This document shows positions 9,808 through 17,890 of a stretch of DNA of 64,000 nucleotides, piece after piece (within the stretch, counting starts at the first letter, position 1; each line of letters starts with the position of its first letter). The stretch comes from an uncultured Selenomonadales bacterium. Its GTDB lineage: Bacteria > Bacillota > Negativicutes > Selenomonadales > Selenomonadaceae. The stretch lies in NCBI GenBank assembly GCA_937877565.1, contig CALFJB010000075.1, positions 1-64,000 of the forward strand. Direction: 5' to 3'. The notes under the pieces were generated by a model, which ran no database searches, was not told where the DNA came from, and saw nothing but the letters and a program-made list of their open reading frames with translations. The position numbers and the translations under genes are program-made.

Positions 9808-9838
9808 TTGACAAAGTCGTTTTTTTTTTTTTTATAAT
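9808..9838 (+). promoter_or_regulatory. Promoter with a T14 tract in the spacer
   Basis: Consensus TTGACA at 9808-9813 and TATAAT at 9833-9838 are separated by 19 bp, of which most is a run of T (9820-9833, the last T being the first of the -10 box). Loss of two T would give the optimal 17 bp. Slippage in such a tract could tune or switch transcription of the 9.9-14.6 kb operon. Confidence 0.7.
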
Positions 9839-9888
9839 TACGTTCATAAGTTATTAATGTCTAAAGGATTTCTGAAGGGGGAATTACT

Positions 9889-10431
9889 TTGGCTAGAGCA
9901 TTTTATTTCATTGTGTCTGATACTGACACAAAAAATCCGCCGCGTACTCGCGCAGAGTTTTTGTCGCGTTGCGCGGAAGTTGAGGCGTGGATACCTCAAC
10001 CGATAAAGCGAAGACCTAATAACAATATGATCTTCACGGAAAAAATTTTTACACTTATGAACGATTGCGGAATTCTTACAAGAGAAACAATAAATTTCTT
10101 GAATGATAAGGACGCCTGCAATCGTTATTTTAATTGCAAAATGAATCCACTCGGCGGAATAATTCGCCACACTTCGTTGACAATGTGCGATAAAACTAAT
10201 TTGCGCTATTATTGCCCGCTGTCAGAACTCAAATTTGAAAGTGATATTGAAACCGCAAGCAGAAAAGGTTATGGTATAGCAAGTTGTTTAAAAATTATTT
10301 TTGAGGGCGAAGTTTACTATATTGGCAATGATTGGTTTTCGCCGGGTAAGCCACGTCCCACCAAAAAACTTTTTTATGATTGGTTCAGAAAAATGGCAAA
10401 AAAATTTGAAGAAAGTTTACCGGAGGAATGA
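9889..10431 (+). CDS. Unknown-domain protein A, first gene of the Sel1 operon
   Basis: 180 residues, TTG start preceded by GAAGGGGG. Function not recognised. Residues about 45-170 align with residues 40-150 of the protein at 13917-14651: both have a helix ending LMxDCxxxT, then xNFL, an AC pair, an N-P-x-x-G turn and a C-terminal (Y/F)(I/F)xNDW(F/Y)xP followed by a F-x-x-W helix. No signal peptide or membrane segment. Its place as the promoter-proximal gene, with a paralogue closing the same operon, suggests a dedicated partner of the Sel1 proteins; this is inference. Confidence 0.75.
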   Translation: MARAFYFIVSDTDTKNPPRTRAEFLSRCAEVEAWIPQPIKRRPNNNMIFTEKIFTLMNDCGILTRETINFLNDKDACNRYFNCKMNPLGGIIRHTSLTMCDKTNLRYYCPLSELKFESDIETASRKGYGIASCLKIIFEGEVYYIGNDWFSPGKPRPTKKLFYDWFRKMAKKFEESLPEE

Positions 10432-10436
10432 TTTTT

Positions 10437-10916
10437 ATGAAAGAGCGATTAACAAATTGGGCGACGGCAGGCGACGCCGACGCAATGTACAAACTTGCAG
10501 AAATTTTAACAGATGAAGGCGATAAAGTTTTAGCCCTTGACTGGTTGATAAAATCTGCCGAAAAAAATTATTTGCCCGCAATTATGAAAGTTGCTGAAAT
10601 TTATCATACAGAAAAAAATTTTGAACAAGCACTGAAATATTACAAAATAGCAGTGCAACGCGACGAAGTTACGGCAATGGAAAAAATTTTGGCAATGTAC
10701 GAGGCGGGCGAAATTTCAGATTCAGAAAGTTTAAATTTTGTTTTGGAAAAAATTAACGCCCATTACTACAATGATATTTATTCGCGCAGGCATCCATTTG
10801 TTACGATGGCGTTGTTTTCTAATTTTCGCGGCACAGAATATACACTGAATTATCAAGACGCCCGCGAACGACGACGAATCGCAAATAAAATCAAAAAAAT
10901 TCAAGGAGTTTTTTAA
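10437..10916 (+). CDS. Small Sel1/TPR-like repeat protein
   Basis: 159 residues. The ATG at 10437 is preferred over the one at 10428 because GGAGG at 10422-10426 is 10 bp from it. Residues 5-95 contain two to three helical Sel1-like repeats (AMYKLAEIL, ALDWLIKSAEKN, ALKYYKIAVQRDEV), the kind of solenoid used for protein-protein contacts. The C-terminal 60 residues are charged and unrecognised. Cytoplasmic by lack of a signal. Same operon as its neighbours. Confidence 0.75.
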   Translation: MKERLTNWATAGDADAMYKLAEILTDEGDKVLALDWLIKSAEKNYLPAIMKVAEIYHTEKNFEQALKYYKIAVQRDEVTAMEKILAMYEAGEISDSESLNFVLEKINAHYYNDIYSRRHPFVTMALFSNFRGTEYTLNYQDARERRRIANKIKKIQGVF

Positions 10917-11030
10917 AATGTTGGACAAAAAATTATTGGAATTGGCAGACATCGAAGTACAAATAAATTCAGAAAAATTCAAGGAGGTTTTTAAAATGCT
11001 GGAAAAAAAATTATTGAAATTGGCGAACGA
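10895..11030 (+). repeat. Tandem duplication of a gene-start segment
   Basis: About 55 bp, from AAAATTCAAGGAG through the ribosome site, the ATG and the codons for ML(D/E)KKLL(E/K)LA, occur twice 78 bp apart with few changes. The duplication is in frame and adds 26 residues to the Sel1 protein if the first ATG is used. Confidence 0.8.
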
Positions 11031-12345
11031 CGGAAACGTTGAGGCAATGCGAAAGTTAGGGGAATTTTACCGAAAAAAATCTAAGCACTTTGAAGGACCT
11101 GCAGTTGGCGAAAGTATTTCAAGCGAAGAATTTTTCAACCACCTTAACGAAGAAGGAGACCCAGACCTTAATGCAGAGGCGTTTAAATGGTTTTTAAAAG
11201 CGGCAGAAGCAGGCGACGTTGAATCAATGATAAAAGTTGGCGGATCATATTATGACGCAATAGGCGTAGAAAGAGATAATCCAAAGGCTCTGGAATGGTA
11301 CGAAAAAGCCGCAAATTTGGGAAGTATACGCGCAATGAATATCACAGCGTATTTGTACGACTTTTCATTTGGCGGACTTGTTCCAAATACAGAAAAAACT
11401 TTTTATTGGTATTCAAAGGCGGCGGAACTTGGCGATCTCAAGGCGTTAAAAGAATTAATAAAATGTTATCAACGTGGCATAGGTACGGAAAAAAATGAAG
11501 ACAAGGCGGACGAATTATTTTCAAAACTTCCAAAGAAAGACGCGGAAAATATTTCTTACGAGCTGTCAAACCAATATGATAATGATGATAAGTGGCTGAA
11601 AATTGCTATAGAAATGAAAAATCCTTCAGCGATTGAGGCTCAAGCAGAAAATTTCTGTTGGGACGGCAAATTTAATGAGGCGATTGAAACGTTTCTGGAA
11701 GCAGTTGACGCCGCTAAAAGTAGCGGGGAAAATTATAACCCCGATTTTTTTGCAGAAATTTATATACGAATTGGCGATATTTATTATACCGGCGACAGTG
11801 GCGAACAAAACGACGAATTAGCATTTGAATATTATCAGAAAGCGGCAGAATATAACTCCAACAAAGCTAAAATGTTAATTGGAAGAATGTACTATTTAGG
11901 GCGCGGCACGAAAAAAGATTTACCTACCGCGTACAGATATTTTTGGGACGCGGCAACCGGCGAAGGTGAATTTATGCGGGGAGTTTGTGTAAATCCTTCG
12001 GCGTTTTACTTAACCGGGCAAATGGTTGAAAGTGGCGAGGCTGGTTTTAAAGATATGGAAATGGCTCTTCGTGCTTACAAAATTGCGGCGAAACGTGGGG
12101 CTTATACAGAATCTAATTACAGATTAGGCGATTTTTATTATATGAATGAAGAATTTGAAACGGCTCTGAAATATTACGAACAGGCTGGGCAATATTCAAG
12201 CAACAGAAAATTTTTTGACGGCGCAAATAAAGCCGCGTGGATGTATGAATTAGGGCAAGGCGTCTCCGTCAATTATGAAAAAGCTGACGAATTTTGGGAA
12301 AAATTGCCGCCGGAATGTAAACCTGCGCGAGGTGATTTAAAATGA
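10918..12345 (+). CDS. Sel1-repeat protein, 475 residues
   Basis: Solenoid of Sel1 repeats through most of the chain: AFKWFLKAAEAGDVESM, ALEWYEKAANLGSIRAM, TFYWYSKAAELGDLKAL, AFEYYQKAAEYNSNKAK and ALRAYKIAAKRGAY all show the family's A-x-x-W/Y-x-x-K-A-A-x-x-G core. Sel1 proteins generally scaffold other proteins. No signal peptide. The start is ambiguous: ATG 10918 and ATG 10996 both carry AAGGAG(G)-T5 sites because the start region is duplicated (see repeat at 10895-11030). The second site has the better GGAGG and gives 449 residues. The stop overlaps the next ATG (ATGA). Confidence 0.85.
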   Translation: MLDKKLLELADIEVQINSEKFKEVFKMLEKKLLKLANDGNVEAMRKLGEFYRKKSKHFEGPAVGESISSEEFFNHLNEEGDPDLNAEAFKWFLKAAEAGDVESMIKVGGSYYDAIGVERDNPKALEWYEKAANLGSIRAMNITAYLYDFSFGGLVPNTEKTFYWYSKAAELGDLKALKELIKCYQRGIGTEKNEDKADELFSKLPKKDAENISYELSNQYDNDDKWLKIAIEMKNPSAIEAQAENFCWDGKFNEAIETFLEAVDAAKSSGENYNPDFFAEIYIRIGDIYYTGDSGEQNDELAFEYYQKAAEYNSNKAKMLIGRMYYLGRGTKKDLPTAYRYFWDAATGEGEFMRGVCVNPSAFYLTGQMVESGEAGFKDMEMALRAYKIAAKRGAYTESNYRLGDFYYMNEEFETALKYYEQAGQYSSNRKFFDGANKAAWMYELGQGVSVNYEKADEFWEKLPPECKPARGDLK

Positions 12346-13901
12346 CTGAAAACGATTTGACTTTTGAAGAAATTTTGGCGATTTACAAAGAATTTGAAAA
12401 ACTTGATACTGATGATGACGATGAAGATATTATTCTTCCAAAGGATTTTTTGATTTGCAAAGGCGAAATTGAAAATACAATCGGCGAAATTTACGAACGC
12501 GGCACACACGGCGTTAAACGTAATTTTGAAACGGCGACAAAGTATTTTGAAAAAGCCGCTAAAAATGGCAACCTTGACGCTAAAAAAATGTTGGCTAAAA
12601 AATACTACGACGGGCGCGGCGTTGAAAAAAATGATAATAAGGCGTTTAATTTATTTCTGGAAGTGGCGGAAGAGATTGAAGATGTTGAATCCTTAAAAAC
12701 TGCCATTGAAATTTTAAAAAAACAGAGTCCGGATGATAACTGGAGCATTAATAGTTATTTCAATGAAATAGAGAAAGTTGTTTTTATTAAATCAGCAATT
12801 ACCAACCCTGAATTTTTGAAGGCGGTTGAAAAACTTAGAGAAATTACAGATAACTTAAAAGCAAGCAAAACGGCTAAAGAAAATGAAAATAAAAAATTTC
12901 GTCAAACTATCGAAAATGGCGATATTGAAACACTTGAAGAAATTTTTACCGGCGATCATCACGGTGTTGGAGCCTATAATTTAGCTCGCAAACGGTGCAA
13001 AAAACTTGCTGAAAATGGAAATATTGAAGCTATGCGGTTACTTGGTGATACAGGTTGGCATAGCGAGTCGACAATTTATTGGTACGAAAAATATCTTGAA
13101 AAAGCCACTGACACTGAAAAAATACAACAGGCAAAATATCATCTTGCATGGTCGTATTATCGCAATAAAAAATATGAAAAAGCCTTTAAACTCTATCAAG
13201 AACTTTCATCAGTCAAAGAAAATGATGAATATACTGAAAGACTTGCTGAAATGTACTACAACGGCTGGGGCGTCGCGCAGGATTTACAAAAGGCGGAAAG
13301 TTTATATAAACAGTTAGCCAAAAAAGGCAGCTGGTCAGCTATTGATAAGTTACTTAAAATGTATCTCAAATACGACAGCTTAACGCCGGACTTTGAAGAA
13401 ATTTTGCGCTTGTATGAAAAAAATAATCGCTTTGAAGAAATTGGCGATATGTACTACAACGGTTGGGGCGTTGAAGTCAATTTTCAAAAGGCGTTCCAAT
13501 ACTACGAAAAACATACCAAAGAATATTTGTGGTATTCAAACGATTTAATAAAAAAAATGATTTCAATGCTCCTTAAAGGTGAAGGCGTCGAAAAAAACGA
13601 AGAGAAAGCTTTTGAACTGGTTAGAGGAATTCACTACTATTGCAACGACGAAGAATTGATTCGTTATCACTTGATTGATTTTTATCGTAACTTATTTACT
13701 TTTGATTTAGATGCTTCTGAAATTAAAAAAATTGCCGCAAATGACGCCTATATTAACATTATCTTGGCGGCGGCTTATTTTGGCGAAAAAGATGCTATAA
13801 GCAAAGTTGCTAACATTGGCTGTTTTCTCTGCAAAAACGGCGACAAAGAAAAAGGTCTCCGGCTTTTAGATATTGCCGCTAAAAATGACTGTGATTTTTG
13901 A
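12342..13901 (+). CDS. Sel1-repeat protein, 519 residues
   Basis: Second large Sel1 solenoid, beginning at an ATG that overlaps the previous stop by four bases. Repeats such as ATKYFEKAAKNGNLDAKKML, AFNLFLEVAEE and the recurring MYYNGWGV (three copies: WGVAQDLQKA, WGVEVNFQKA and the GRGVEKNDNKA variant) mark the family. The middle (about 140-190) is a charged helical linker. Eukaryote-like scaffolding repeats in an accessory operon are common in host-associated or stress-signalling proteins, but no specific job can be read off. No export signal. Confidence 0.85.
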   Translation: MTENDLTFEEILAIYKEFEKLDTDDDDEDIILPKDFLICKGEIENTIGEIYERGTHGVKRNFETATKYFEKAAKNGNLDAKKMLAKKYYDGRGVEKNDNKAFNLFLEVAEEIEDVESLKTAIEILKKQSPDDNWSINSYFNEIEKVVFIKSAITNPEFLKAVEKLREITDNLKASKTAKENENKKFRQTIENGDIETLEEIFTGDHHGVGAYNLARKRCKKLAENGNIEAMRLLGDTGWHSESTIYWYEKYLEKATDTEKIQQAKYHLAWSYYRNKKYEKAFKLYQELSSVKENDEYTERLAEMYYNGWGVAQDLQKAESLYKQLAKKGSWSAIDKLLKMYLKYDSLTPDFEEILRLYEKNNRFEEIGDMYYNGWGVEVNFQKAFQYYEKHTKEYLWYSNDLIKKMISMLLKGEGVEKNEEKAFELVRGIHYYCNDEELIRYHLIDFYRNLFTFDLDASEIKKIAANDAYINIILAAAYFGEKDAISKVANIGCFLCKNGDKEKGLRLLDIAAKNDCDF

Positions 13902-13916
13902 AAGGTGGAATTTAAA

Positions 13917-14651
13917 ATGGTTTTTACAGATTCTCCAAGTACAAACTTTCCGGCAAGTCAAGCTGATTTAGATAATAGACTTAAAAAAATTGAACAAATG
14001 ATTGCAAATATCCAAAACGATTCAAGAATTAATATCCACTTCAATGAGGCGGCTTTTAAACTTATGCACGACTGCAATTTAATAACTCAAGAAAATGTAA
14101 ATTTTTTGCGTAGTGCTCAAGCTTGCAAAGGATTTGACACTGCGTTTAATTTTCCTTTCAATCCTGACGAAGGAGCATTACGCCTGCCAAAAAATAATAC
14201 TGATACTTCGGGAGCAGACGGCTATCAAAGATTTCGTCCAAAAAAAACTATGTATTTGATTTGCAAGAATCAGCAATACTTTATCTCCAATGATTGGTAT
14301 CCTCATAACAAACAGGCGTTTCATAAATGGCTGAAAGAAAAAGCGCAAGCCGCCTTTGATAATAAAGGAAAATTACAAACTGCCTCTAATAATTTAGAAG
14401 ATATTTTTGAAAGTGATATTTTGGAAAGTAAAGCTCCAACTGAAAATATTGAAGACGAACAGCACGTTTTAATTTCAGTGAAAGATTTGAATGATTTAAT
14501 AGAATCGGTAAAAATTTTGAATGATAAAGTTGATGATTTAACGGTAAAAGTTTTAAATGATAAGGTTAATAACCAAACAGTAAAAGTTTTAAGTGATAAA
14601 GTTGACGACTTGACGGCACAAATTAAAGAGTTAAATGATATTTTGAAATGA
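13917..14651 (+). CDS. Unknown-domain protein B with C-terminal coiled coil
   Basis: 244 residues. ATG 13917 chosen for AAAGGTGG at 13901-13908; an upstream GTG at 13905 lies inside that site. Residues 14-31 (LDNRLKKIEQMIANIQ) are helical, residues about 40-150 are the same domain as the 9889 gene product (LMHDCNLITQENVNFL, YFISNDWYP, FHKWLKEK), and residues 180-244 form a coiled coil built from three 12-residue repeats (VKxLxDKVxxxT). Function unknown. Last gene of the operon, followed by a terminator. Confidence 0.75.
   Translation: MVFTDSPSTNFPASQADLDNRLKKIEQMIANIQNDSRINIHFNEAAFKLMHDCNLITQENVNFLRSAQACKGFDTAFNFPFNPDEGALRLPKNNTDTSGADGYQRFRPKKTMYLICKNQQYFISNDWYPHNKQAFHKWLKEKAQAAFDNKGKLQTASNNLEDIFESDILESKAPTENIEDEQHVLISVKDLNDLIESVKILNDKVDDLTVKVLNDKVNNQTVKVLSDKVDDLTAQIKELNDILK
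14508..14615 (+). repeat. Three 36-bp tandem repeats in the coiled-coil region
   Basis: Units 14508-14543, 14544-14579 and 14580-14615 each begin GTAAAA(A/G)TTTT and encode VK(I/V)L(N/S)DKV(D/N)(D/N)(L/Q)T. Units are whole codons, so copy number change would lengthen the coil without shifting frame. Confidence 0.85.
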
Positions 14652-14674
14652 TTTAAAAAATTTTATTCAACGTT

Positions 14675-14707
14675 GACTGCGGTTATTTTTAATCGCAGTT
14701 TTTTTAT
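14675..14707 (+). terminator. Terminator of the Sel1 operon
   Basis: ACTGCG pairs with CGCAGT over a 12-nt A/T loop, followed by T7. Confidence 0.8.
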
Positions 14708-14733
14708 TTGCAGAGAAAAAATTTATTTAGAAT

Positions 14734-14764
14734 GTAAAAAAGCCTCGCCTTTCAGCGAGACTTA
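14734..14764 (-). terminator. Terminator downstream of tRNA-Ser(GCT)
   Basis: On the minus strand AAGTCTCGC pairs with GCGAGGCTT and is followed by a T run, 40 bp past the tRNA 3' end. Confidence 0.75.
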
Positions 14765-14801
14765 TAGAAACCGTTCATTAACGGAAAATGTTCAAAAATT
14801 A

Positions 14802-14890
14802 TGGCGGAGTGGAGAGGACTCGAACCTCCGCGACCTTTCGACCCTAACGGTTTAGCAAACCGTCCTCTTCACCGACTTGAGTACCACTCC
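14802..14890 (-). tRNA. tRNA-Ser(GCT)
   Basis: 89 nt, class II with a long variable arm. Acceptor GGAGTGG pairs with CCACTCC, discriminator G, encoded CCA. The anticodon loop TTTGCTAAA gives GCT, reading AGC/AGU. Confidence 0.95.
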
Positions 14891-14951
14891 TTGACGCTTT
14901 TAGATTTTACCCCAAAAGACTTTGCAATAATAGCACTAAGTTAAAATTTTG

Positions 14952-15341
14952 TCAACTATTTTTTGAATCTGCTTTAGTTTGAAATTTTTCACGATTGACA
15001 ATAAAGCGTTCGTGCTTACCGTGTCCAATTTCTCCAACTTCGTCAAACGCCGCAACTTCAAAAATTATTTTTCGTTTGTCAATTTCAATAATTTCAACTT
15101 CGGCAGAAATTTTCATTCCAACGGGTGTTGGCGCGGTATGTTCAAAATTTACCGAAATTCCAACTGAAGTTAATTCCGGCGATAAATTTTTTTCTACAAG
15201 TTCAGCCGCCGCCTTTTCAATCAGTGCAATTATTTTCGGCGTTGCCAAAACTTTCAAACTTCCCGAGCCAACTGCAAGTGCCGTGTCATTTTCTGTTACA
15301 ACCTGCGCGGCGGAATTTTTTAAACCAATTTGTAATTCCAT
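14952..15341 (-). CDS. Hot-dog thioesterase, FlK-like
   Basis: 129 residues starting MELQIGLKNS; the ATG 15 bp further upstream overlaps the AAGGA that serves this one. Single hot-dog fold of the fluoroacetyl-CoA thioesterase-like family: TSVGISVNFEHTAPTPVG holds the Thr/Glu/His catalytic region and IGHGKHERFIVNREKF is the characteristic final strand. Family members hydrolyse acyl-CoA thioesters; the substrate cannot be read here, and fluoroacetate specificity is not implied. It follows a LysR gene and a tiny ORF on the same strand. Confidence 0.8.
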   Translation of the reverse strand: MELQIGLKNSAAQVVTENDTALAVGSGSLKVLATPKIIALIEKAAAELVEKNLSPELTSVGISVNFEHTAPTPVGMKISAEVEIIEIDKRKIIFEVAAFDEVGEIGHGKHERFIVNREKFQTKADSKNS

Positions 15342-15388
15342 TTTAATTTCCTTCATATAAATTTTTAGATTGAGTCAGAAAACGCCGT

Positions 15389-15457
15389 TCATTTTAAAAT
15401 TGTCAATATCAATGCTACTATCGACAATGCAAAGGCAAGATGTTTTAAAATCGTCAT
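15389..15457 (-). CDS. 22-residue hydrophobic peptide ORF
   Basis: ATG with AAGGA 8 bp upstream, starting one base after the lysR stop codon. The peptide (MTILKHLAFALSIVVALILT plus ILK) is a single predicted membrane helix with positive residues at both ends. This resembles small membrane peptides, including type I toxins, but no antisense RNA is evident. Could be chance, though the ribosome site and tight spacing favour translation. Confidence 0.45.
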   Translation of the reverse strand: MTILKHLAFALSIVALILTILK

Positions 15458-15458
15458 T

Positions 15459-16355
15459 TTAATTTTCCTTTATGTACATTTTCTTAAACAACTCGATAAA
15501 ATGAGTGCAAGCCGTCGAAAGTGTTTGATTTTTCAGCCACGAAACAACCGTATGAGTTTTCATTTCCGGCTCAATAATTTGTTTGTAAATTAAATCGCCG
15601 TCCGTCAAAAGTTCACGGCTTGAAATTGGAATTAACGCCACGCCCAAATTTTTCTTAACCATCATTAAATCTTGTACAACGCTATCAGAAACGCAAATAA
15701 TATTCGGCTCAAAGCCCGCCTTTTTGCAATTCGTTTCAAAAATCGACTTCCAACGCAACGGAATTATAATCGGTTGCTTTTTCAATTCTTTCAGTTTAAT
15801 AGTTTCGTCATTTTTGCCGCAAATATTTTTTTTGTTCATCACAATAACAAGCGGCTCATTCGGCAAAACTAAAAGCTGATAAGCAAGATTGTCAACCTGT
15901 GTGCGCGTAATTGCAATTTCGATTAAATGACTGTCCAAAAGTTCCAAAATTCTTGCGCCTTCAGCCTCCCAAATTTCAAAAGTAATGTTGGGATAAACTT
16001 TGTGAAATTCAGAAATTAAATCCGGAAGAATCATTGCGCCGGAAGTTGTGATTGTGCCAATACGAATTGAACCTTTTGCGCCTGTGCCAATCTCGGTAAT
16101 TTCACGAACGGTTCCATCAACCATACCGAGAATATTTTCAACACGACCGTACAAAACGCGCCCGGCGTCAGTTAAACGAATACGACGAGAACCGCGCTCA
16201 AAAAGTTTAACGTTCAATTTTTCTTCAAGGCGTTTCATTTGTCTGCTAAGTGCGGGTTGTGCAACGTCCAAACGCTGCGCCGCGTGGCTGATATTTCCTT
16301 CTTCAACTATTGCAAAAAAGGCACGCATATCTTTGATACCAATACCTTGTTCCAT
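15459..16355 (-). CDS. LysR-family transcriptional regulator
   Basis: 298 residues, typical length. N-terminal winged helix-turn-helix (MRAFFAIVEEGNISHAAQRL, then VAQPALSRQMKRLEEKL), linker helix and a periplasmic-binding-protein-like effector domain from about residue 95 (GSIRIGTITTSGAMILP). GGAGA lies nine bases before the ATG. Divergent from dhaL, which it may control; the thioesterase and tiny ORF lie downstream. Effector unknown. Confidence 0.9.
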   Translation of the reverse strand: MEQGIGIKDMRAFFAIVEEGNISHAAQRLDVAQPALSRQMKRLEEKLNVKLFERGSRRIRLTDAGRVLYGRVENILGMVDGTVREITEIGTGAKGSIRIGTITTSGAMILPDLISEFHKVYPNITFEIWEAEGARILELLDSHLIEIAITRTQVDNLAYQLLVLPNEPLVIVMNKKNICGKNDETIKLKELKKQPIIIPLRWKSIFETNCKKAGFEPNIICVSDSVVQDLMMVKKNLGVALIPISSRELLTDGDLIYKQIIEPEMKTHTVVSWLKNQTLSTACTHFIELFKKMYIKEN

Positions 16356-16459
16356 ATGAAAAACATCTCCAAACTAATTTTCTCAAAGTTATTATAGCAC
16401 AGTTTCAAAATATGTGATATGATACGAAATAATTTTAAAAATTTTCAGAGGTGAAAAAA

Positions 16460-17083
16460 ATGGTAAACGATGCAGTTGAGGCGGTTATCAAGGCGATTTT
16501 ATCAGACAAGGATTATCTTTCGCAGTTGGACGCGAAAATTGGCGACGGCGATCACGGCTTAAATATGGCGCGTGGAGCAATGGCGGCTGAAGAGGCACTT
16601 GAAGAACTTGACGACGCGGCAAACGTCAAAGAAATTTTACAGGCAGTCGGCGACGCGGTTGTAATGAATGTTGGCGGCACTGCCGGTCCACTTTACGGCG
16701 CAGGAATTTTAGAGGCGGCTAAAGTTGTTGATGAAGATTCAAAACTCAATGCTGAAACTTTAGAAAAAGTTTTTGGCGCGGTTGTAGCGGCAATTCAAAG
16801 ACGCGGACACGCTGACAAAGGCGATAAGACTATGCTTGATGTTTTAATTCCGATTCACGAAACTTTCAAGGCTGAAAATACCGTCGGAAAAAATTTTGAT
16901 ACGATTTTAACAGAGGCAAGAGACGCGGCTAAGGACGGCGTGGAATTTACAAAGACAATTCCCGCTAAAAAAGGCAGAGCAAGTTATTTCGGCGATAAAA
17001 GTATTGGCTGCGAAGATCCCGGCGCAATGTCGTCTTTTATAATTTTCCGCACTCTCTGCAGTTACTGGAAAGACAATTTTTAA
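16460..17083 (+). CDS. dhaL: DhaL-type ADP-binding kinase subunit (dihydroxyacetone kinase L-like)
   Basis: 207 residues. ATG 16460 with GAGGTG upstream. DhaL is the nucleotide-binding subunit of PTS-dependent dihydroxyacetone kinase. The Mg-ADP site motifs IGDGDHGLNMARG, GGTAGPLYG, RGHADKGDKTMLD and KGRASYFGDKSIGCEDPGA are intact. No dhaK or dhaM lies nearby, so its partner must be elsewhere or it serves another kinase. Divergent LysR suggests local regulation. The stop codon abuts the methyltransferase ATG. Confidence 0.88.
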   Translation: MVNDAVEAVIKAILSDKDYLSQLDAKIGDGDHGLNMARGAMAAEEALEELDDAANVKEILQAVGDAVVMNVGGTAGPLYGAGILEAAKVVDEDSKLNAETLEKVFGAVVAAIQRRGHADKGDKTMLDVLIPIHETFKAENTVGKNFDTILTEARDAAKDGVEFTKTIPAKKGRASYFGDKSIGCEDPGAMSSFIIFRTLCSYWKDNF

Positions 17084-17890
17084 ATGACTGAAATTCTTGA
17101 ATTTGATACAAAAATTTTTTTCGATAATTGCGTTGATAAAATAATTCACGGCGATTGCTTGGAAGTTATGAAAAATTTTCCTGCAAAGTCTGTTGACGTT
17201 GTAATAACTTCGCCGCCGTATAATCTTTTAAATTCCAGCGGCAACGGCTTGAAAAAGAATACTAAAACCGGCAAATGGAAAAACGCCGCCATTAAAAACG
17301 GTTACGCCGAATATGATGACAATATACCCTACGCTGATTATATTTCTTGGCAAAGGGAATGTGTCGCCGAAATGTGCAGGATTATCAAGGACGACGGCGC
17401 AATTTTTTACAACAACAAAAATCGTGTTCAAAATGGCTTGCTTGAAGATCGCGGCGAAATTCTGAAAGGTTTTCCACTGCGTCAAGTTATCATTTGGAAA
17501 CGTAGCGGCGCAATAAATTTCAATCAAGGATATTTTCTGCCGACTACCGAACAAATTTATTTAATTTGCAACAAAAATTTCAAACTGGCGAAAGGCGCAA
17601 ATAAAAATACTGACGTTTGGGAAATTACGCAGGAAATGAAAAATCCGCACCCTGCGCCGTTTCCTGAAGCCTTGATTGATAGAATTGTTTCAAGCACTAC
17701 CGGCAAAATTATTTTAGACCCGTTCGCCGGTTCCGGCACTACTGCCATATCTGCAAAAAAGTTTGACAGAAATTTTATTTTGATTGAAAAATCGCTGAAG
17801 TATTGCGAAATGGCGCGGGACAGAATTAACGGAGGTGATTGGCGAAATGCCGGAAACGATTCAACGCCAAATACAACAAAGTTGTTTTAA
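17084..17890 (+). CDS. DNA methyltransferase, beta-class (m4C or m6A)
   Basis: 268 residues. Amino-methyltransferase with motif IV first (VVITSPPYNL, about residue 45) and the SAM-binding motif I last (ILDPFAGSGTTAISA, about residue 207), the beta-class order. The SPPY form is common in N4-cytosine enzymes but does not exclude N6-adenine. The start immediately follows the dhaL stop. It overlaps a restriction endonuclease gene that is broken, so this enzyme is now probably a solitary methylase of a former type II system. Confidence 0.88.
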   Translation: MTEILEFDTKIFFDNCVDKIIHGDCLEVMKNFPAKSVDVVITSPPYNLLNSSGNGLKKNTKTGKWKNAAIKNGYAEYDDNIPYADYISWQRECVAEMCRIIKDDGAIFYNNKNRVQNGLLEDRGEILKGFPLRQVIIWKRSGAINFNQGYFLPTTEQIYLICNKNFKLAKGANKNTDVWEITQEMKNPHPAPFPEALIDRIVSSTTGKIILDPFAGSGTTAISAKKFDRNFILIEKSLKYCEMARDRINGGDWRNAGNDSTPNTTKLF

